From positions 1,302,001 through 1,366,000 of the forward strand of contig JAFEVB010000029.1 of NCBI GenBank assembly GCA_032629725.1: a stretch of DNA of 64,000 nucleotides. The letters run 5' to 3'. Below are positions 23,332 through 35,182 of this stretch, in pieces (positions within the stretch are counted from its first letter, which is position 1; each line of letters opens with the position of its first letter). The position numbers and the translations under genes were made by a program. The DNA comes from Gremmenia infestans. Taxonomy: Eukaryota; Ascomycota; Leotiomycetes; Helotiales; Hamatocanthoscyphaceae. The notes under the pieces were generated by a model. That model was not told the origin of the DNA, searched no databases, and saw only the letters and a program-made list of their open reading frames with translations.

Positions 23332-24565
23332 TGCTTTGGGATTTGCCGGCAGTGGACAGCAGCGGATGAGACCAGTATAACAATCAAGTAGACGGGGGAG
23401 GGGTGTTTGCAGGAGATGTGGTTATGATACGGACAAGCTGAAAGGTTTCTCAACCAGGAAACAGAAGGCAGACTGTAAAGAATAAGCACTTTACGTCCGC
23501 GTTCAAGTCGAATCGTGGGAGAAGATAATATGAATATACCGAATATCTCTCTGTCCCTTACAATAGTTTAAGTGGAGAAGTTGTATATCTACTGCGTTGC
23601 TAAAGCTTCACACTACTGGGAGCTGCAAACGCATAATCACAACGTTATATGAATTGAGCTGATTGGGTATAATGCAGCCTTGCCGTCGCATTGTTTTTTT
23701 TCTTTCGATTATATTCAATATTATAATATTATACGCTGGCAAGGCTAGTGCAGAAACTAGTTTCGAATGTACATTGATTAATACGGAGTATATACGGTAT
23801 ATAGTGGCAGTCAACTAATACCGGTCAACTGGGTTGATCGGTTATCAGCTACCATCTTGGAATATAAATTGCAAAGGGGGGTGACATCAAGCCACTCGGA
23901 CCATTTGTGCATGCAATGTAGCAATGGGGGCCAACAGACACTGAAGGGTAGCATCAGGTAGCAGCTCTTAATGCTACGTCATCGTCATTACGATTATCCG
24001 TAACCAGCCAGACTGTAGTAATACTTCTAAAACCCGTTGCTATTATATTTATCCCGATCCGTACTATAACGCCCCGCCCAAGCACGAACTAATAGATATA
24101 TTGTAAGGGTGCTATCACGGAGTATACCGCTTCCTTATAGCTAGCATGTGAAAAGGAAACTGTTATATTCTCTCTATCTTATCGTTCTAGCTAGGTCTTA
24201 AATCGAGGGGGGGAGGCACTGGTGGTATGACTAAGCTTAGCTAATATATAAAACAAAAATATCGATGATCATAAATACCTCGCTAAAACAAAATGCAACC
24301 ACATGTTACAATAAAAGGAATTCCAACAAAAGTACCGCACATAAATATGCATGTTGGTTTTTTTTGATTCGTCCGGGCCGCAGATGTTGGCATCGTTTTA
24401 TTTTCGTCTGCAGGTAGTACTTACTGCCTTAATAAAAGGCATGTGTATACGCGAGAAGCAGCGGTGCTGCTTAAAGCGCCTGTCCATAAATAGTTCTTCA
24501 CATTCTTACTCTAGTTCATGGATTTCTTGTGTCCTTGAACAAAAATTATCCCACCCTCAGCTACA
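23332..24565. promoter_or_regulatory. Divergent promoter region between acyl-CoA oxidase-like and SDR genes
   Basis: About 1.2 kb separates two divergent start codons, so both promoters must lie here. No gene is seen. It contains one exact TACGGAGTA word (23782-23790) and a near copy, CACGGAGTA, around 24117. No binding site for the local Zn2Cys6 regulator could be assigned by eye. Confidence 0.5.
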
Positions 24566-25580
24566 ATGGACTATTCGGACCCTGACGCATTCACCCTGCC
24601 CTATCAGCTGACCAAGCAAGTCCGCCGTGATGTCTATCCATCGCTAGAGCCAACCCAGCCAGAGCTCTCTGCGAAAGGAAAGACAGTGCTCATTACCGGC
24701 GTTTCGGGGGGCATAGGCAAGGTAAGTACAGCTTCCAGGTGCTCAATTCTTCTTTCCTGTGACTGATAGATACAGGCCATCGCCGAATCGTGGGCCACCG
24801 CGGGAGCTTCTGGCATCGTGATTACCGGGCGCAAAGTCGAGGTGCTTGAGAGCGTCGCCACACGGCTCCAGAGTCTCGCCCCGCCCGGCACCAAAGTCCT
24901 CGCCCATGGGGCCGACATCACCAGCGAAGCCTCGGTCGCGGCGCTCTTCGTGGCTGCCAAGGAGGCGGTCGGCAAGGTCGACGTGCTCATCAACAGCGCG
25001 GGCAGTTTGGAATCGGGCTTGGTGGGCGCCGCCGATCCCACTAAATTCTTCAACGACTTCAAGGTCAACGTGCTGGGGTTGTACCTATTGACGCATCACT
25101 TTCTCGCCCAGGCGGACGGGGTCGGCACCGTCGTCAGCTTAACGACGGGAGCCATTGCCCAAGTGTTTCCGGGTATGGCGGGCTACACGGCGTCCAAGTT
25201 GGCCCTTGTCCGTATCATGGAAAACCTGCACGCTGAACAGCCGGGCATTCGTGTTTTCATGCTCATGCCGGGAATTGTTCAGACCGAGATGACGCTCGAT
25301 TCGTTGAAGCCTTATGCTAAGGATAGCGCCGGTCTTAGTGGCAGCTGGACCCTCTTCCTATCTACTCCGCGCGCTGAATGGATGCGCGGCGGAATAATCA
25401 GCGTAAATTGTAAGTCCGCCTTCCAGTGCTCAAAACTCGCTACTCTTCTAACATGGGACGGCATTACAAGGGGATCTCGAGGAGATGGAGGCTCATAAGG
25501 ATCAGATTGTTCGCGACAATCTGCTCGGTCGGGCTTTTCTGAACGCCAAACTCGGGAAGGATGGGCACCCCTGGACGTGA
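24566..25580 (+). CDS. Short-chain dehydrogenase/reductase
   Basis: Exons 24566-24721, 24776-25409 and 25471-25580 join in phase to 299 residues of a classical SDR. The cofactor motif TGVSGGIGK is interrupted by intron 1 directly after the Lys. LINSAG follows at about residue 130. The catalytic set is VSLTTGA (Ser/Thr region) and YTASK (Tyr and Lys). The C terminus, HKDQIVRDNLLGRAFLNAKL, is typical of a fungal group of uncharacterised SDRs. It should reduce a carbonyl or oxidise an alcohol with NAD(P)(H); the substrate is unknown. Shared orientation and spacing with the divergent acyl-CoA oxidase-like gene suggest co-regulation, which is inferred. Confidence 0.9.
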
Positions 25581-26138
25581 GGCGGTGGTTAAACGACAAA
25601 ATACTACGGAGCAGATGCAACGAGGTCTATAACATGGAACTGATGCGAGTATATAATATACTAGAAGACACCATGGAGACAGCGCACGGGATAAAGGCGA
25701 TCCTGATATGACTATAAAGACGTTGGGACTTCTTTCACTTTTGGATTTTATTTCATTTTTACTTTCCTCGTCTTTCGTCTTGTATCCTATCTATAGTTCC
25801 TGGTCATCAGTATATCAATGATCATGACAAGAAACGATACGTCTTCGCCCTGACCGTCTAGCAGAATGCGTAGCAGTGATTTGAGTAGCGAGGGTGCAAG
25901 ATTATCGTCTCTACGTAATATATCTTATGAATTATTCTTGTTGCCCGGGTTAGCTGTAAGAGAGAACAAAAGACACTACAGCCAGGGACGAAGCCAGCCC
26001 CAATATACCACCTACCCTACAAGGCAAACACAGACTTTCAAGGGAAGCGGCGTAGAAGTATCGCCGCCTTTAAGCCAGACTGAATAGAACAAACATGCCT
26101 TTGTGTTTGCAACCCAATGACAAAAGCAAAACCAACGT

Positions 26139-26320
26139 CCAATCATCTTCATAGCTATTCTACCCAATGTAAAGGACATTGATCCTTTTACTGCAACGTC
26201 AATCAACCAGATATCAAACTTTCGATGAACGAATTACGAACACCAATCATCTTCATAGCTATTTTAAAGTAATCCTGCTCTTGCAACCTCAATGAACCGG
26301 ATATTAAGCTTCCGATAGGA
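26139..26320. repeat. Imperfect ~104-bp tandem duplication
   Basis: The word CCAATCATCTTCATAGCTAT occurs at 26139 and again at 26243. The second landmark, TGCAAC(G/C)TCAAT followed by AACC(A/G)GATAT, recurs after only 90 bases, so the second unit has lost about 14 bp. Remaining differences are mostly single substitutions. Confidence 0.8.
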
Positions 26321-26396
26321 GGGTTGCATTGGATCTATTCAGTCGGGCGAGAGAGCAACGACCCAGGGGAGAGAAGGAACGCCACCACCCATCATC

Positions 26397-26484
26397 AAGC
26401 AACGGCTGCACGGGGCATGCACACACAGCACAGCGCCACGAAGCAACGGCTGCAGGGGGCAGGCACAGACAGCAAAGCCGCGAC
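26397..26484. repeat. Imperfect 44-bp tandem duplication
   Basis: Two adjacent 44-bp units start AAGCAACGGCTGCA and continue with GGGGCAKGCACASACAGCAMAGC-like sequence. The units are GC-rich, in contrast to the flanks. Confidence 0.8.
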
Positions 26485-26700
26485 GCGTTCTACAAGTAAA
26501 TCCTCTTTCGTCCCTCCATGCATAAAAGCAAGGGGGTCAATGAGATGAGAGGTTAGTGAGAGTAGATGGGGGGGGCTAGCTGATCCGCTCGTTCAAAAAC
26601 CACCTTTCCGCTAAAGACTGAACTCCCCCCTTACTGCATGTAGATTCATTCTCCATATTGTCCGAGCAGAGAGGCTTCATTACTGCCCAGCCCCGTAGCA

Positions 26701-28106
26701 ATGGACCCTACCAACATTCCCGTTATTCCCCCACCGCCTGGGACACTGTCGAATTTCATTGACCCACCCGACCAGTTGTCAGCCGTTTATGTCACGTTGG
26801 CGCTCGTGCTTGCGCTCTCGACGATAGGAGTATCTGCCCGGCTGTTCGTAAGATTGGTTGTTGTCCCGGGTAGCCACCGAATAGAAGATTACCTGAGTTA
26901 CTTTGCCTTCGCTTCCCTTGTTTCCTATGTCGCCGTCATCCTTCATCTCTCTGGGATGGGCCTCACGCACCACCTGTACGATATTACTCTTGCACAAATT
27001 CCCAACCTCTTATACTGGATCAATATCGTGTACTGCCTCTATTCTATCCCTACAGCCGCCGCAAAGCTTTCAGTACTGTTCCAGCTCAAGTCCATATTCA
27101 CCACCGGCAACCGCAATGCTGTCTATTGGGTTATAGGTGAGTATGCACGGGGCGAGCAACTGATAAACTACGCCCACTGACTGGAATGCAGTGGTATCTA
27201 TCGTCATAAACATTGTCTTTTATGCCGGTCTCTTCTTCTCTTACGTCTTTCAGTGCTGGCCGCGAGACAAGATATGGCTTGGCGACACGGTCGCAGGCCA
27301 GTGTACTGATGCCATAAAAGTGAACCTCAGCTCCGGAATACTCAATATCATATCTGATGTCGAGGCCCTACTCATTCCGACCTGGGCTATCTGGCATCTC
27401 TCAATGCCCATCAAACGCAAGCTAGCCACCTTGTCTATCTTCAGCGTTGGTCTGATGTATGTCCCATACCTCCAAGTACATCGCTTTCCTTTCTGCTAAC
27501 AGCAAACGAATAGTGCGATTGGAGTAGGCATTGGCGGTATGTATATCCGCGTCGTACTCCTAACGAACATAGATGAGACTTGGTGGTTGACAAAGCTTGC
27601 GTTGATCGCGTAAGTTCCCCCTGCTCAAGTTGAGTTGGGTAATTACCTCGTTCCTGACGCCGGCATCTAGGGCTACCGAGATCTCCATCGTCATATTCGT
27701 TGGTTGTATGCCGTCTCTCTCTCGACTTTATTACCATTTACGCGGACCTGGACCTGCCACAAAGACCACGACTAAGTCCAAAACTGGGATCTTGACTTTT
27801 GGCTCGTCTGGGAATAGGGGAAAATCTCGCAAGAGTGGCACCCTCGCACATACCATGGGCAAATACATGGGCCCGCGTGGTTTGGGCATGTCCACACTGG
27901 GCTCTCAGGGCGGGTTCGATGACGAAGATACGCTTGAGCTGCGCAAACACGTCACCTCGACAGTTACCGCTGGTGCGGCTATACCTGCAATGTACACTCA
28001 GGTGGAGGACCTTGAGAACGGTGGCCAAGCCGTGGTCTCCAACCCGAACGGCGCCCAAAACCACATCTGGAAAACAAGCGAAGTCGGCCAGACCTACTCC
28101 AGGTGA
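26701..28106 (+). CDS. Rhodopsin-domain (SAT4-like) seven-helix membrane protein
   Basis: Exons 26701-27136, 27192-27456, 27514-27609 and 27671-28106 join in phase to 410 residues. Seven hydrophobic helices fill the first 280 residues. Family landmarks are visible: ARLFVRLVVVPGSHRIEDYL after helix 1, QCWPRDKIW in the exoplasmic loop, DVEALLIPTWAIWHL, and IEISIVIFVGCMPSLSRL-like sequence ending the last helix. The C-terminal 130 residues are polar and Gly/Ser/Thr-rich, probably cytoplasmic. This is the large fungal SAT4/rhodopsin-like family, found in many effector and metabolite regions but mostly without a known activity. No retinal function is implied. Confidence 0.85.
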
Positions 28107-29082
28107 CCGGAAGACGATTGAAATAGAAGGGGTCGGTGAGATAGCAGAGATATAGGCTTACGGTGTTCATCTTTGTTGGCGCAAGTCCGTGTCTAGTTGT
28201 TTGTATTGTCTTTAATCGCTGGTTTGGGAGACGGTCCTCCGAGAATTTAATGCATGAGGCTGTTCATACCATGTGCTAGTTTTGTAAGAATCTCTTCCAC
28301 GAATTCTCTCCGTACTAGATACGGAGATCTCTTGAGTCCTCCTTGATACAGTTCTAAAATGTACGATAGAGATACCAAACGGATGTTCAAAGGAGATCCT
28401 CAAAGGATAGTTAGGATGGTACATGTATATATATAGCTTCCGAGCCGCCTACGACTCGATATATTCTTTTTATCATTCGTACAAGACCTATTAGTTGGAG
28501 TATATTAAATCCTTCTTTATTATACTACTATACACCTTTGATTAAAGTTATATTCGCTCGCGTCCTTACAAGTTTCTTCTAAAACGTAATAAATATTTAA
28601 ATATTATCCGGTTTCACACCGTGACCGGGTTTTCTTTTTAATAATTTAATTAAAATTAATTTAATAATAATTCAGAATATTAAAAAATAAATATTTAATT
28701 TCAAAACAAATATTCTAATCTTTTATATAATACTACTTCGTAAAAATCAATTTGGAAATCTTTCAAATCATAATTTCTGAACGTTCGACGTGAAATCTTT
28801 CTGTAGATTGAATCTGTCTCTATCTTTTTCTTTTCCGAGTTTTCCATATAAAGCTTTTTTTGCAAGCTTGAATTATTATAACGACAATTGACTTCTTTTT
28901 TACCATCATGAACTTACTAGCTCAATTATCATTAAAAACTTGGTCAGTATATAATCTAGTATCTGTGCAACGAAACAAAGAAAACCATTATATTATATAC
29001 TTGTCGGGTGAACCTGAACAGGATATGCTGTTCTATTCGTCATTAGGCATAGCCTTACACTTTGTTACAGTCTGATTGATTT
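28107..29082. other. Intergenic, AT-rich
   Basis: Convergent gene ends face each other here. From about 28490 to 28900 the sequence is strongly AT-rich with TTTAATAATT-like runs around one short GC island (CCGGTTTCACACCGTGACCG at 28609-28628). It may be an old mutated repeat; I cannot assign a family. Confidence 0.45.
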
Positions 29083-31078
29083 CTAATATTTAGGTGATTC
29101 TAGTTTCTTAAAAACCAACTTCAATTCACCCGGAAGTGCCGTTAGTTGATCCTTCATGTCCTTTTCCACGAGCAGCCCATTAGACGTCCCTGGGGCAAAA
29201 TGAATGGAATACTTAGAGAGAAGTATAGCAGCGGTAACCCTCATCTGTGACATGGCTAACTTTTTGCCAGCGCAGCTGTTACGACCTATAAAGAAGTTAC
29301 TTTGGCACGGACTTCGAGATATCATGAAAACCTCATGTAGAGATCAACGCACCCATGGCAAAAGGGGCGAAGGCTCTCTTGTCTTTGACAAATTCGGGCT
29401 TGCTGTACCAGCGTTCAGGGATAAAGTCGTGCGGGGCCTCATAGGCTTCTTCAACTGATGCCAAAAGAGATCATGTCAGCAGTGGCTAGGAATACTCAAA
29501 TCAGAGAGGTCGGCCATATCTTACGTCGTCCAAGACTGTAGCGTGGAACAACGACTTTGATGTTGCCGGGTATATGTACGCCATCACAATGGAGGCCTTC
29601 GAGCGGGGTTAGCCGCGATCCAAAGGTTGGCCCCCCGGGGTAAAGTCTCATGGACTCATTGATCGTGGCCGTGAGATGTGGCAACGCAGACAGAGCCATC
29701 ATGTCATTGTAGTCTACATTCCGCAGCTCTTGGCGAATTTTCTCGGCGTGCTCGGGCCAGCGGGTGAGGCAGTACAAGAGAAGGACGAGACTCGGGCCGG
29801 TAGTACTATTGCGTGTCAGTCTGCTGTCCAACTATCTTTCAATTTCTGAGAAGAGCCAACCTTCCTGCGAGGAGTATAACACCAGAGTCGCCGCTGACTG
29901 CTTCACGGCTGATCTTATCTGCGTCCTTGCGTTGGGAATCCTCGATGAAGAACGAAGCTATATCAACGGACTCTGGCTCGCTCTAACGCGATTCTGTCAG
30001 CTGGATCGACATGCGTGGCACAAAAGGGATTTACGAAACTTCAGACTGTAAGCCTTTACCTTTATCCTCTTCTCTACGATACTATTAGTGAACTCGAGAA
30101 ATTTGAACCAGTGCGGAATTTTCCAGGCTCCTGGGAAGAGAGCAAATGCCATCCTTAGAGTCCAGGGCGAGGGAGTGGTAGGCCCAAGAATACTCAATGA
30201 AGACTCAATGACGGAAGCTCCATCTTTGGCCTCCGTGTTCGCTAGGCTGAATCCAACGTCTTTGAGCACGTTAAATGTCATCTGGTATAACAGGTCGTTG
30301 ATGACTATGGGCTTGGCTTTGTGCACGCTGATAATGCTCTCGAGTTCTAGGACATGAGTTGTGATCTTTTGATAATACTGCTTAATAGCTGCGCGGTCAT
30401 GTTAGCTAAGAGATAGCCGACAATATCAGACTGAAAATCAATAGGCACCTACCAAATAATGACATGGCCTTGTCCCAAATCTTTCGACGAGAGATCTGGA
30501 TGACAGGGTCTCTACTGAACACCTGGATGCTTGGGTATAAGAGATCATACCAGTCAGATCTGGCATTGCGATTCAGGGGCCCGTTTAGCCATTCGAGTCC
30601 GGCGGGATGAAAGATGGTAATCTCGCTCGGACCTTGGAGACAAATCAGTGAACGCGACCAAGTAGACTTGATGGCTAGGAAAAGACTGACCAGTCCTGAC
30701 AAAGGTCCCATACTTCTGACGCCATGATTCCAGCACAAGGTGGCTCTGAGAATTTCGGCAAAGCCAAACGTGCCATAGCTTTGACAGTGCGGCCAGGCGA
30801 GGGCCTGGAAAAGATCTCAGGCGGTGGAAAAAGAGTCTATATACGGCCATACTGACAAAAAGGCCACAGAGATAGACCAGGAAAGGTAGCGCGACTCCAT
30901 ACCAAGTTGGAAGTACAGAGACCAACTGTTTGGCTAACAGGAGAGTGAAGACAAGCCCATGGGCCAGGAAGATAGTCGCGCCATGGAGGTGCCAATTGTG
31001 GCGGATGAAAAGGCCCAAATGCATGGCCACACCGAGACAGAGTGGCGCGATGACCTGTGGAGGTACTGGAACCATCAT
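29083..31078 (-). CDS. Cytochrome P450 monooxygenase
   Basis: Seven minus-strand exons (31078-30691, 30632-30453, 30388-30060, 29982-29861, 29805-29525, 29454-29353, 29285-29083) join in phase to 534 residues. Two or three hydrophobic helices precede the proline hinge FPGPRLAALSK, an N-terminal layout seen in a group of fungal secondary-metabolism P450s. The I-helix carries LLAGSTTGPS. The K-helix ExxR is ESMR, followed by PERW. The heme loop is FAPFAMGRNSCAGKKLA, with the axial Cys in NSCAG; intron 6 splits its Gly codon. All motifs for an active ER-bound enzyme are present. The substrate is unknown. The start ATG at 31078 gives the membrane anchor and is the first ATG in frame. Confidence 0.93.
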
Positions 31079-32084
31079 AATGTTGGAAATGACGAGAGCG
31101 TGGAAGGAACGAGACAATGTACGGTTGAGATATATGTCTTTTGGCTAGATATGTGAAATTGCTTTGATCTCTCGGATCATAAATAGATAATTATTAGAGT
31201 CAATAGATAATGATTAGAGTCCCAGTACACTCACGCCATGGGGTGGGTTAGAAAGAATTTGTATACAAACTTGTTAAAAGACTATAGTAGTATTACTTAA
31301 TTAGATTTTAAGTAGTTCTATATAATTTACTTCGTTATAGTTGATTTATTAGTATTTAAAGTTCTATGCCAAAAAAAAAGTGCGCAACTAACGTAGTAAC
31401 AATGTTTCCGCGCTACTCCGTATACATCTTTTCTTTTTCTGTTTTGAGATCACCGCAGCTATTGCCACATTATAAAGCAATACGTAAGAAATGCACCCCA
31501 CTTCCATAGGAAAATGGAACTCTACCATTGTGCTGCAGTCGTTTCTACCGTGCCGCTTACCCATATCGCTGTGTAACAATGAGTCGTTTTTTTATAGAAT
31601 GCTGCTTTTTGAGAGGTAAGGGTATATCTCGTATCGCCGCAATCAGCTGTGTTTATAACGTATATGTAAACAAGGAAATTTGTAAAACAACGTCACCATC
31701 ACCACACTGTTTTGCAAATATTAACAGCTGAAAAATTATTATGGATTTTCCGCAATTTTCTGTGAGGATCGTAGGTAGGAAATTACGCTTCAATTAGACT
31801 ATAACAGGTATTCTGTCAATAACAGACCAATCTCCGAGGGACTTAGAGTCGGCACTCTTAATATATTCAAGTAGAGACGTAAAGTCGTAACGTATTAATC
31901 AAATCCCAAACCTGATAACAATCCTAGGTCTTTTGACGTCACGGCTTGCCTCAGTACCTCCTCCGGTTTGCCGTATTCCAGCTGTCGAGTGCACTTATTA
32001 TAAATGTGGCCCTGGTTTCCCCTCATCACGCGAGGGTTCCTGACATTTTGCTATCACATATACTATATATCATTTCTGCTCATT
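31079..32084. promoter_or_regulatory. Divergent promoter region between P450 and lipase genes
   Basis: About 1 kb of AT-rich DNA with no gene. A 20-bp phrase around ATAGATAAT(G/T)ATTAGAGTC is repeated at about 31181-31220. One inverted TACGGAGTA word lies at 31414-31422. Confidence 0.45.
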
Positions 32085-33507
32085 ATGTTTTATTCGTTAG
32101 AAACACTGTTCTTGACGTTTATTCTGGCTACAGCGGCTGCAGCATCTTTAACAAATCTTTCGAGCGCTGCTGTTGCTGCTCTTCAGTTTGACAGACAAAG
32201 CTATATTAATGGATTGGTTACAGAAGATCCATTTTATTCTGTTCTGCCACCAGGAGCCGGAGACGCAGCTCCTGGTGATTTAATCAAGCTCGAAGAACAA
32301 AGTAACACTAGCTTGTTCACACTTCCACCGACTGCATCTTTATCGCGTATTATCTACCAGTCCAAGACTTTCAATGGCACTTCGGTTCCAGTTTCTGCTT
32401 ATATCTTATGGCCATATCAACCTCGAAAGCAGAAAGATGGAAGCTTTCCAATTGTAGCATGGGCACATACAGCCAGCGGGTTAATAAGAGAATGTGCACC
32501 TTCCCATATCAGGAATCTTTGGCAGCATTTTCAAGCACCCTTCCAATTATCCCTTCAAGGATACGTTGTGGTAGCAACAGATTACGCAGGTCGTAAGTAC
32601 AATACCTCCGTCTACTTAAGCCATTTGAAAATTACAATTGATTGTTGAGTATGTTTAACTTTTCTTAGTGGGTGTTCCCAAGGATGCATATAAACAAAAC
32701 ATTTCACACGAGTTTTTTGTATCTCCTAGCCAGGCCAACGATGTCTTTTATTCGGTTCAAGCAGCACAAACTGCTTTTGAGCAGTTATCAAAAGAGTTTA
32801 TAGTAATGGGACATTCACAAGGGGGAGGAGCAGCATGGGCAGCAGCACAAAGACAGGTTCACGAACCTGTAAATGGATATCTCGGCGCGATAGCTATATC
32901 TCCGGTCACCAGCATTATTCAACAAGTTGGTCCAGAAGCACCAGTCCTGGCTCTTGGTATTTTACCTGGAATGGTTACGGTGTTACCCGGGTTCAAAACA
33001 ACAGATGTTTCGACGCCTCAAGGTCAACAAGCTCTTGATCAAATATTCTATTTCGCAGGCTGTATGGCCTTTATAGATGCTGTTGTTGGTGCTATTATTG
33101 GCGTGTTCCCCCTGGTTCAACCTGGTTGGCAAGAGAACCCATTTGTCCAAGCGTGGCAAGCTTTGGCAATAAATGGTGGAAAAGAAATTTCAGGACCGCT
33201 GCTCGTATTTCACGGAGAAAGCGATCCCCTGCTAAATTTCAATGTGACTTCAGAAGCCGTGGAAAACACTCTGGCGAAGTTTCCAAAGTCTCAGATAGAG
33301 TTTGTGATACTTCCTAATGTTTCTCATATACCTGCACTAGAAGCATCCCAACCAATTTGGTTGGATTGGATTGCGGCACGTTTCGCGGGTGAATCAGGAA
33401 GCCGCTCACAGATTTCTACAGCATGTCCAGCCAGACCATCAGCAGCACAGCAACCAGAACTGAATTGGTTCATAAACCTGGCCACAAAGTTTTTTGAAAC
33501 ACCGTAG
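32085..33507 (+). CDS. Secretory lipase-type alpha/beta hydrolase
   Basis: Exons 32085-32592 and 32669-33507 join in phase to 448 residues. A signal peptide (MFYSLETLFLTFILATAAAA) indicates secretion. The catalytic triad can be read: Ser in MGHSQGGG, Asp in HGESDPLLNF, His in NVSHIPALEA. The intron lies in ATDYAGLGVP, before the nucleophile elbow, where it splits the Leu codon. The architecture matches the fungal LIP (secretory lipase) family, which hydrolyses triacylglycerols or other esters, though several members are esterases. An in-frame ATG at 32004 would add 27 residues and bury the signal peptide, so 32085 is preferred. Confidence 0.88.
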
Positions 33508-35182
33508 AGTTTAGAATAGTATTTGAGGTTTGAACGGAAGTGTCAAATATAAATTGATTAGCAGGTAATCTTCAAGCTGTTGGATCCGCTTAGAGATCAT
33601 ATTAGGTTCAGGGGTTGTAATAAGGAAGGGGTTAGATATCAGTGGTATTAAGTTGTTTATATGCAAACTTCTCATTTCTCTCCCCTTGCACTTGGATTCA
33701 CGTTATGCTAAAAAGAAAAGCTAATCGCTACCCACGAGTCCTTCCCAAGCAGCTCTGCTCTAGTAGTACGATATATACTTTGTTGAGAAAACAAACCGAG
33801 AACCCTCCTCCTATAGCATTTTACATGAATTTTAATTTTAAAATCCATCCTTCTAATCAATATAACTTTGCTATAACATAATTCTGCCTTGCTATATTCT
33901 GAATTCTCCCGGTATTTGAAAACGAATCCTGATGCTAATACTATTTGGCATAGATTTCTCACAAGACGTCTTTGCCTCGTGTACGTGGCCTTCTCGCTCA
34001 AACCCTGAACTTCTTTCCAACAAGGTGAGTGTGTATCTTTAGCCGGATACAAAAGGAGCCGATATAGTATTTGTAAGAGATTAATAACAAAACACTAAGC
34101 TTTTCATTTTAGACGTCTCTTTGCCATTTTGGGTTACTATTGCAGAGAGCTTCCTTCTTTATGCAACGAAAAGTAAACCTTGTTCGAGATAAGAAAAGAC
34201 GCTAGTCTTTTTTTATCTCAATTAAAATTCGCCCAGCGGCGACTACGTGCGAGGGATTTGCGATATACACTTCGGTCCTATTCCATACCACCTTTCGATT
34301 TAGGCAGATTTCCAACAGTTGGAAACCCCCTCCTTTCTAATGCTGTACTACCCACCAGTAGCGATCAGTCCTTAGTTTGGAGGTGTGCCACAGGCCGAAG
34401 GTTTCACCAGCAAGGGTGTTGCGGTGTTTGCTGCAAAAGTTAATCAACGTAAATAAACTAGCCGCAATGCATGCAGTGAGAATACAACAGTGGTGCACAT
34501 GTTAAACATCAATATTGTCGTCAGGATGTCATGCATCAAGGCAGACCACACAGATCTAAGGGATTCAAGCTGCATGCCTCCATTGTGCGAGTCGAATGTG
34601 CGTTTCAGATGCAGATGAAAGTTAATATCGGTAAGCTGCATGTCTCCATTGTGCGAGTCGAATGTGCATTTCAGATGCAGATGAAAGTAAATATCGGTAA
34701 GCTGTTTGGTCTAATGGTGAGCGAAGAGCGAAGAAGGATGACCGGCTATTTGACCACATAGTCTGACGAGAGTGTGCCGCTGGGCTGCAGAATCATAGGG
34801 CGAAGCATCCCCGCAACGGCAGATATTATTGCTAAGCTACTATTTTCCGACTCGGATACTTGTTTGCATTATGCAATAATAAAATAATTATACCAGTCAT
34901 AATAGAACTTAGAGTTTATCGGCACTAGTTATTATATACTGTATGTGATGTCCCAAGGCCAGAACGAACAGGGGATGCTGAATATACCGGCAACTCACAT
35001 AGGACGCGCTAATAAGATTCCATTGAACAAGACAAACCCGCCTTTCGTCTAGGGAAAGCGTTACAACAGTCGTACGACTTCATCAATCGCAAAGAACTCT
35101 TGAAAACTTTTCTTAAATTCTATTCCTCAAAGACGTCGAGAAACGATTGTCAACGGCGTTAATAACACCCGCTACTGCAAAT
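33508..35182. other. Intergenic with a 66-bp tandem duplication
   Basis: No gene is recognised in 1.7 kb. A short 66-bp tandem repeat lies at 34567-34704. A frame spanning it is open for 77 codons, but nothing else supports coding. Confidence 0.45.
34567..34704. repeat. 66-bp tandem duplication
   Basis: Two adjacent 66-bp units start AAGCTGCATG and read CTCCATTGTGCGAGTCGAAT and onward. They differ at only three positions, and a third unit is begun at 34699. Because 66 is a multiple of three, the duplication keeps a frame open. Confidence 0.92.

Larger units (their letters stand above)
25581..26700. other. Intergenic with two local duplications
   Basis: No gene is seen in 1.1 kb. Two separate imperfect tandem duplications lie at 26139-26320 and 26397-26484; both are listed on their own. 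The last hundred bases are the leader of the next gene. Confidence 0.5.
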
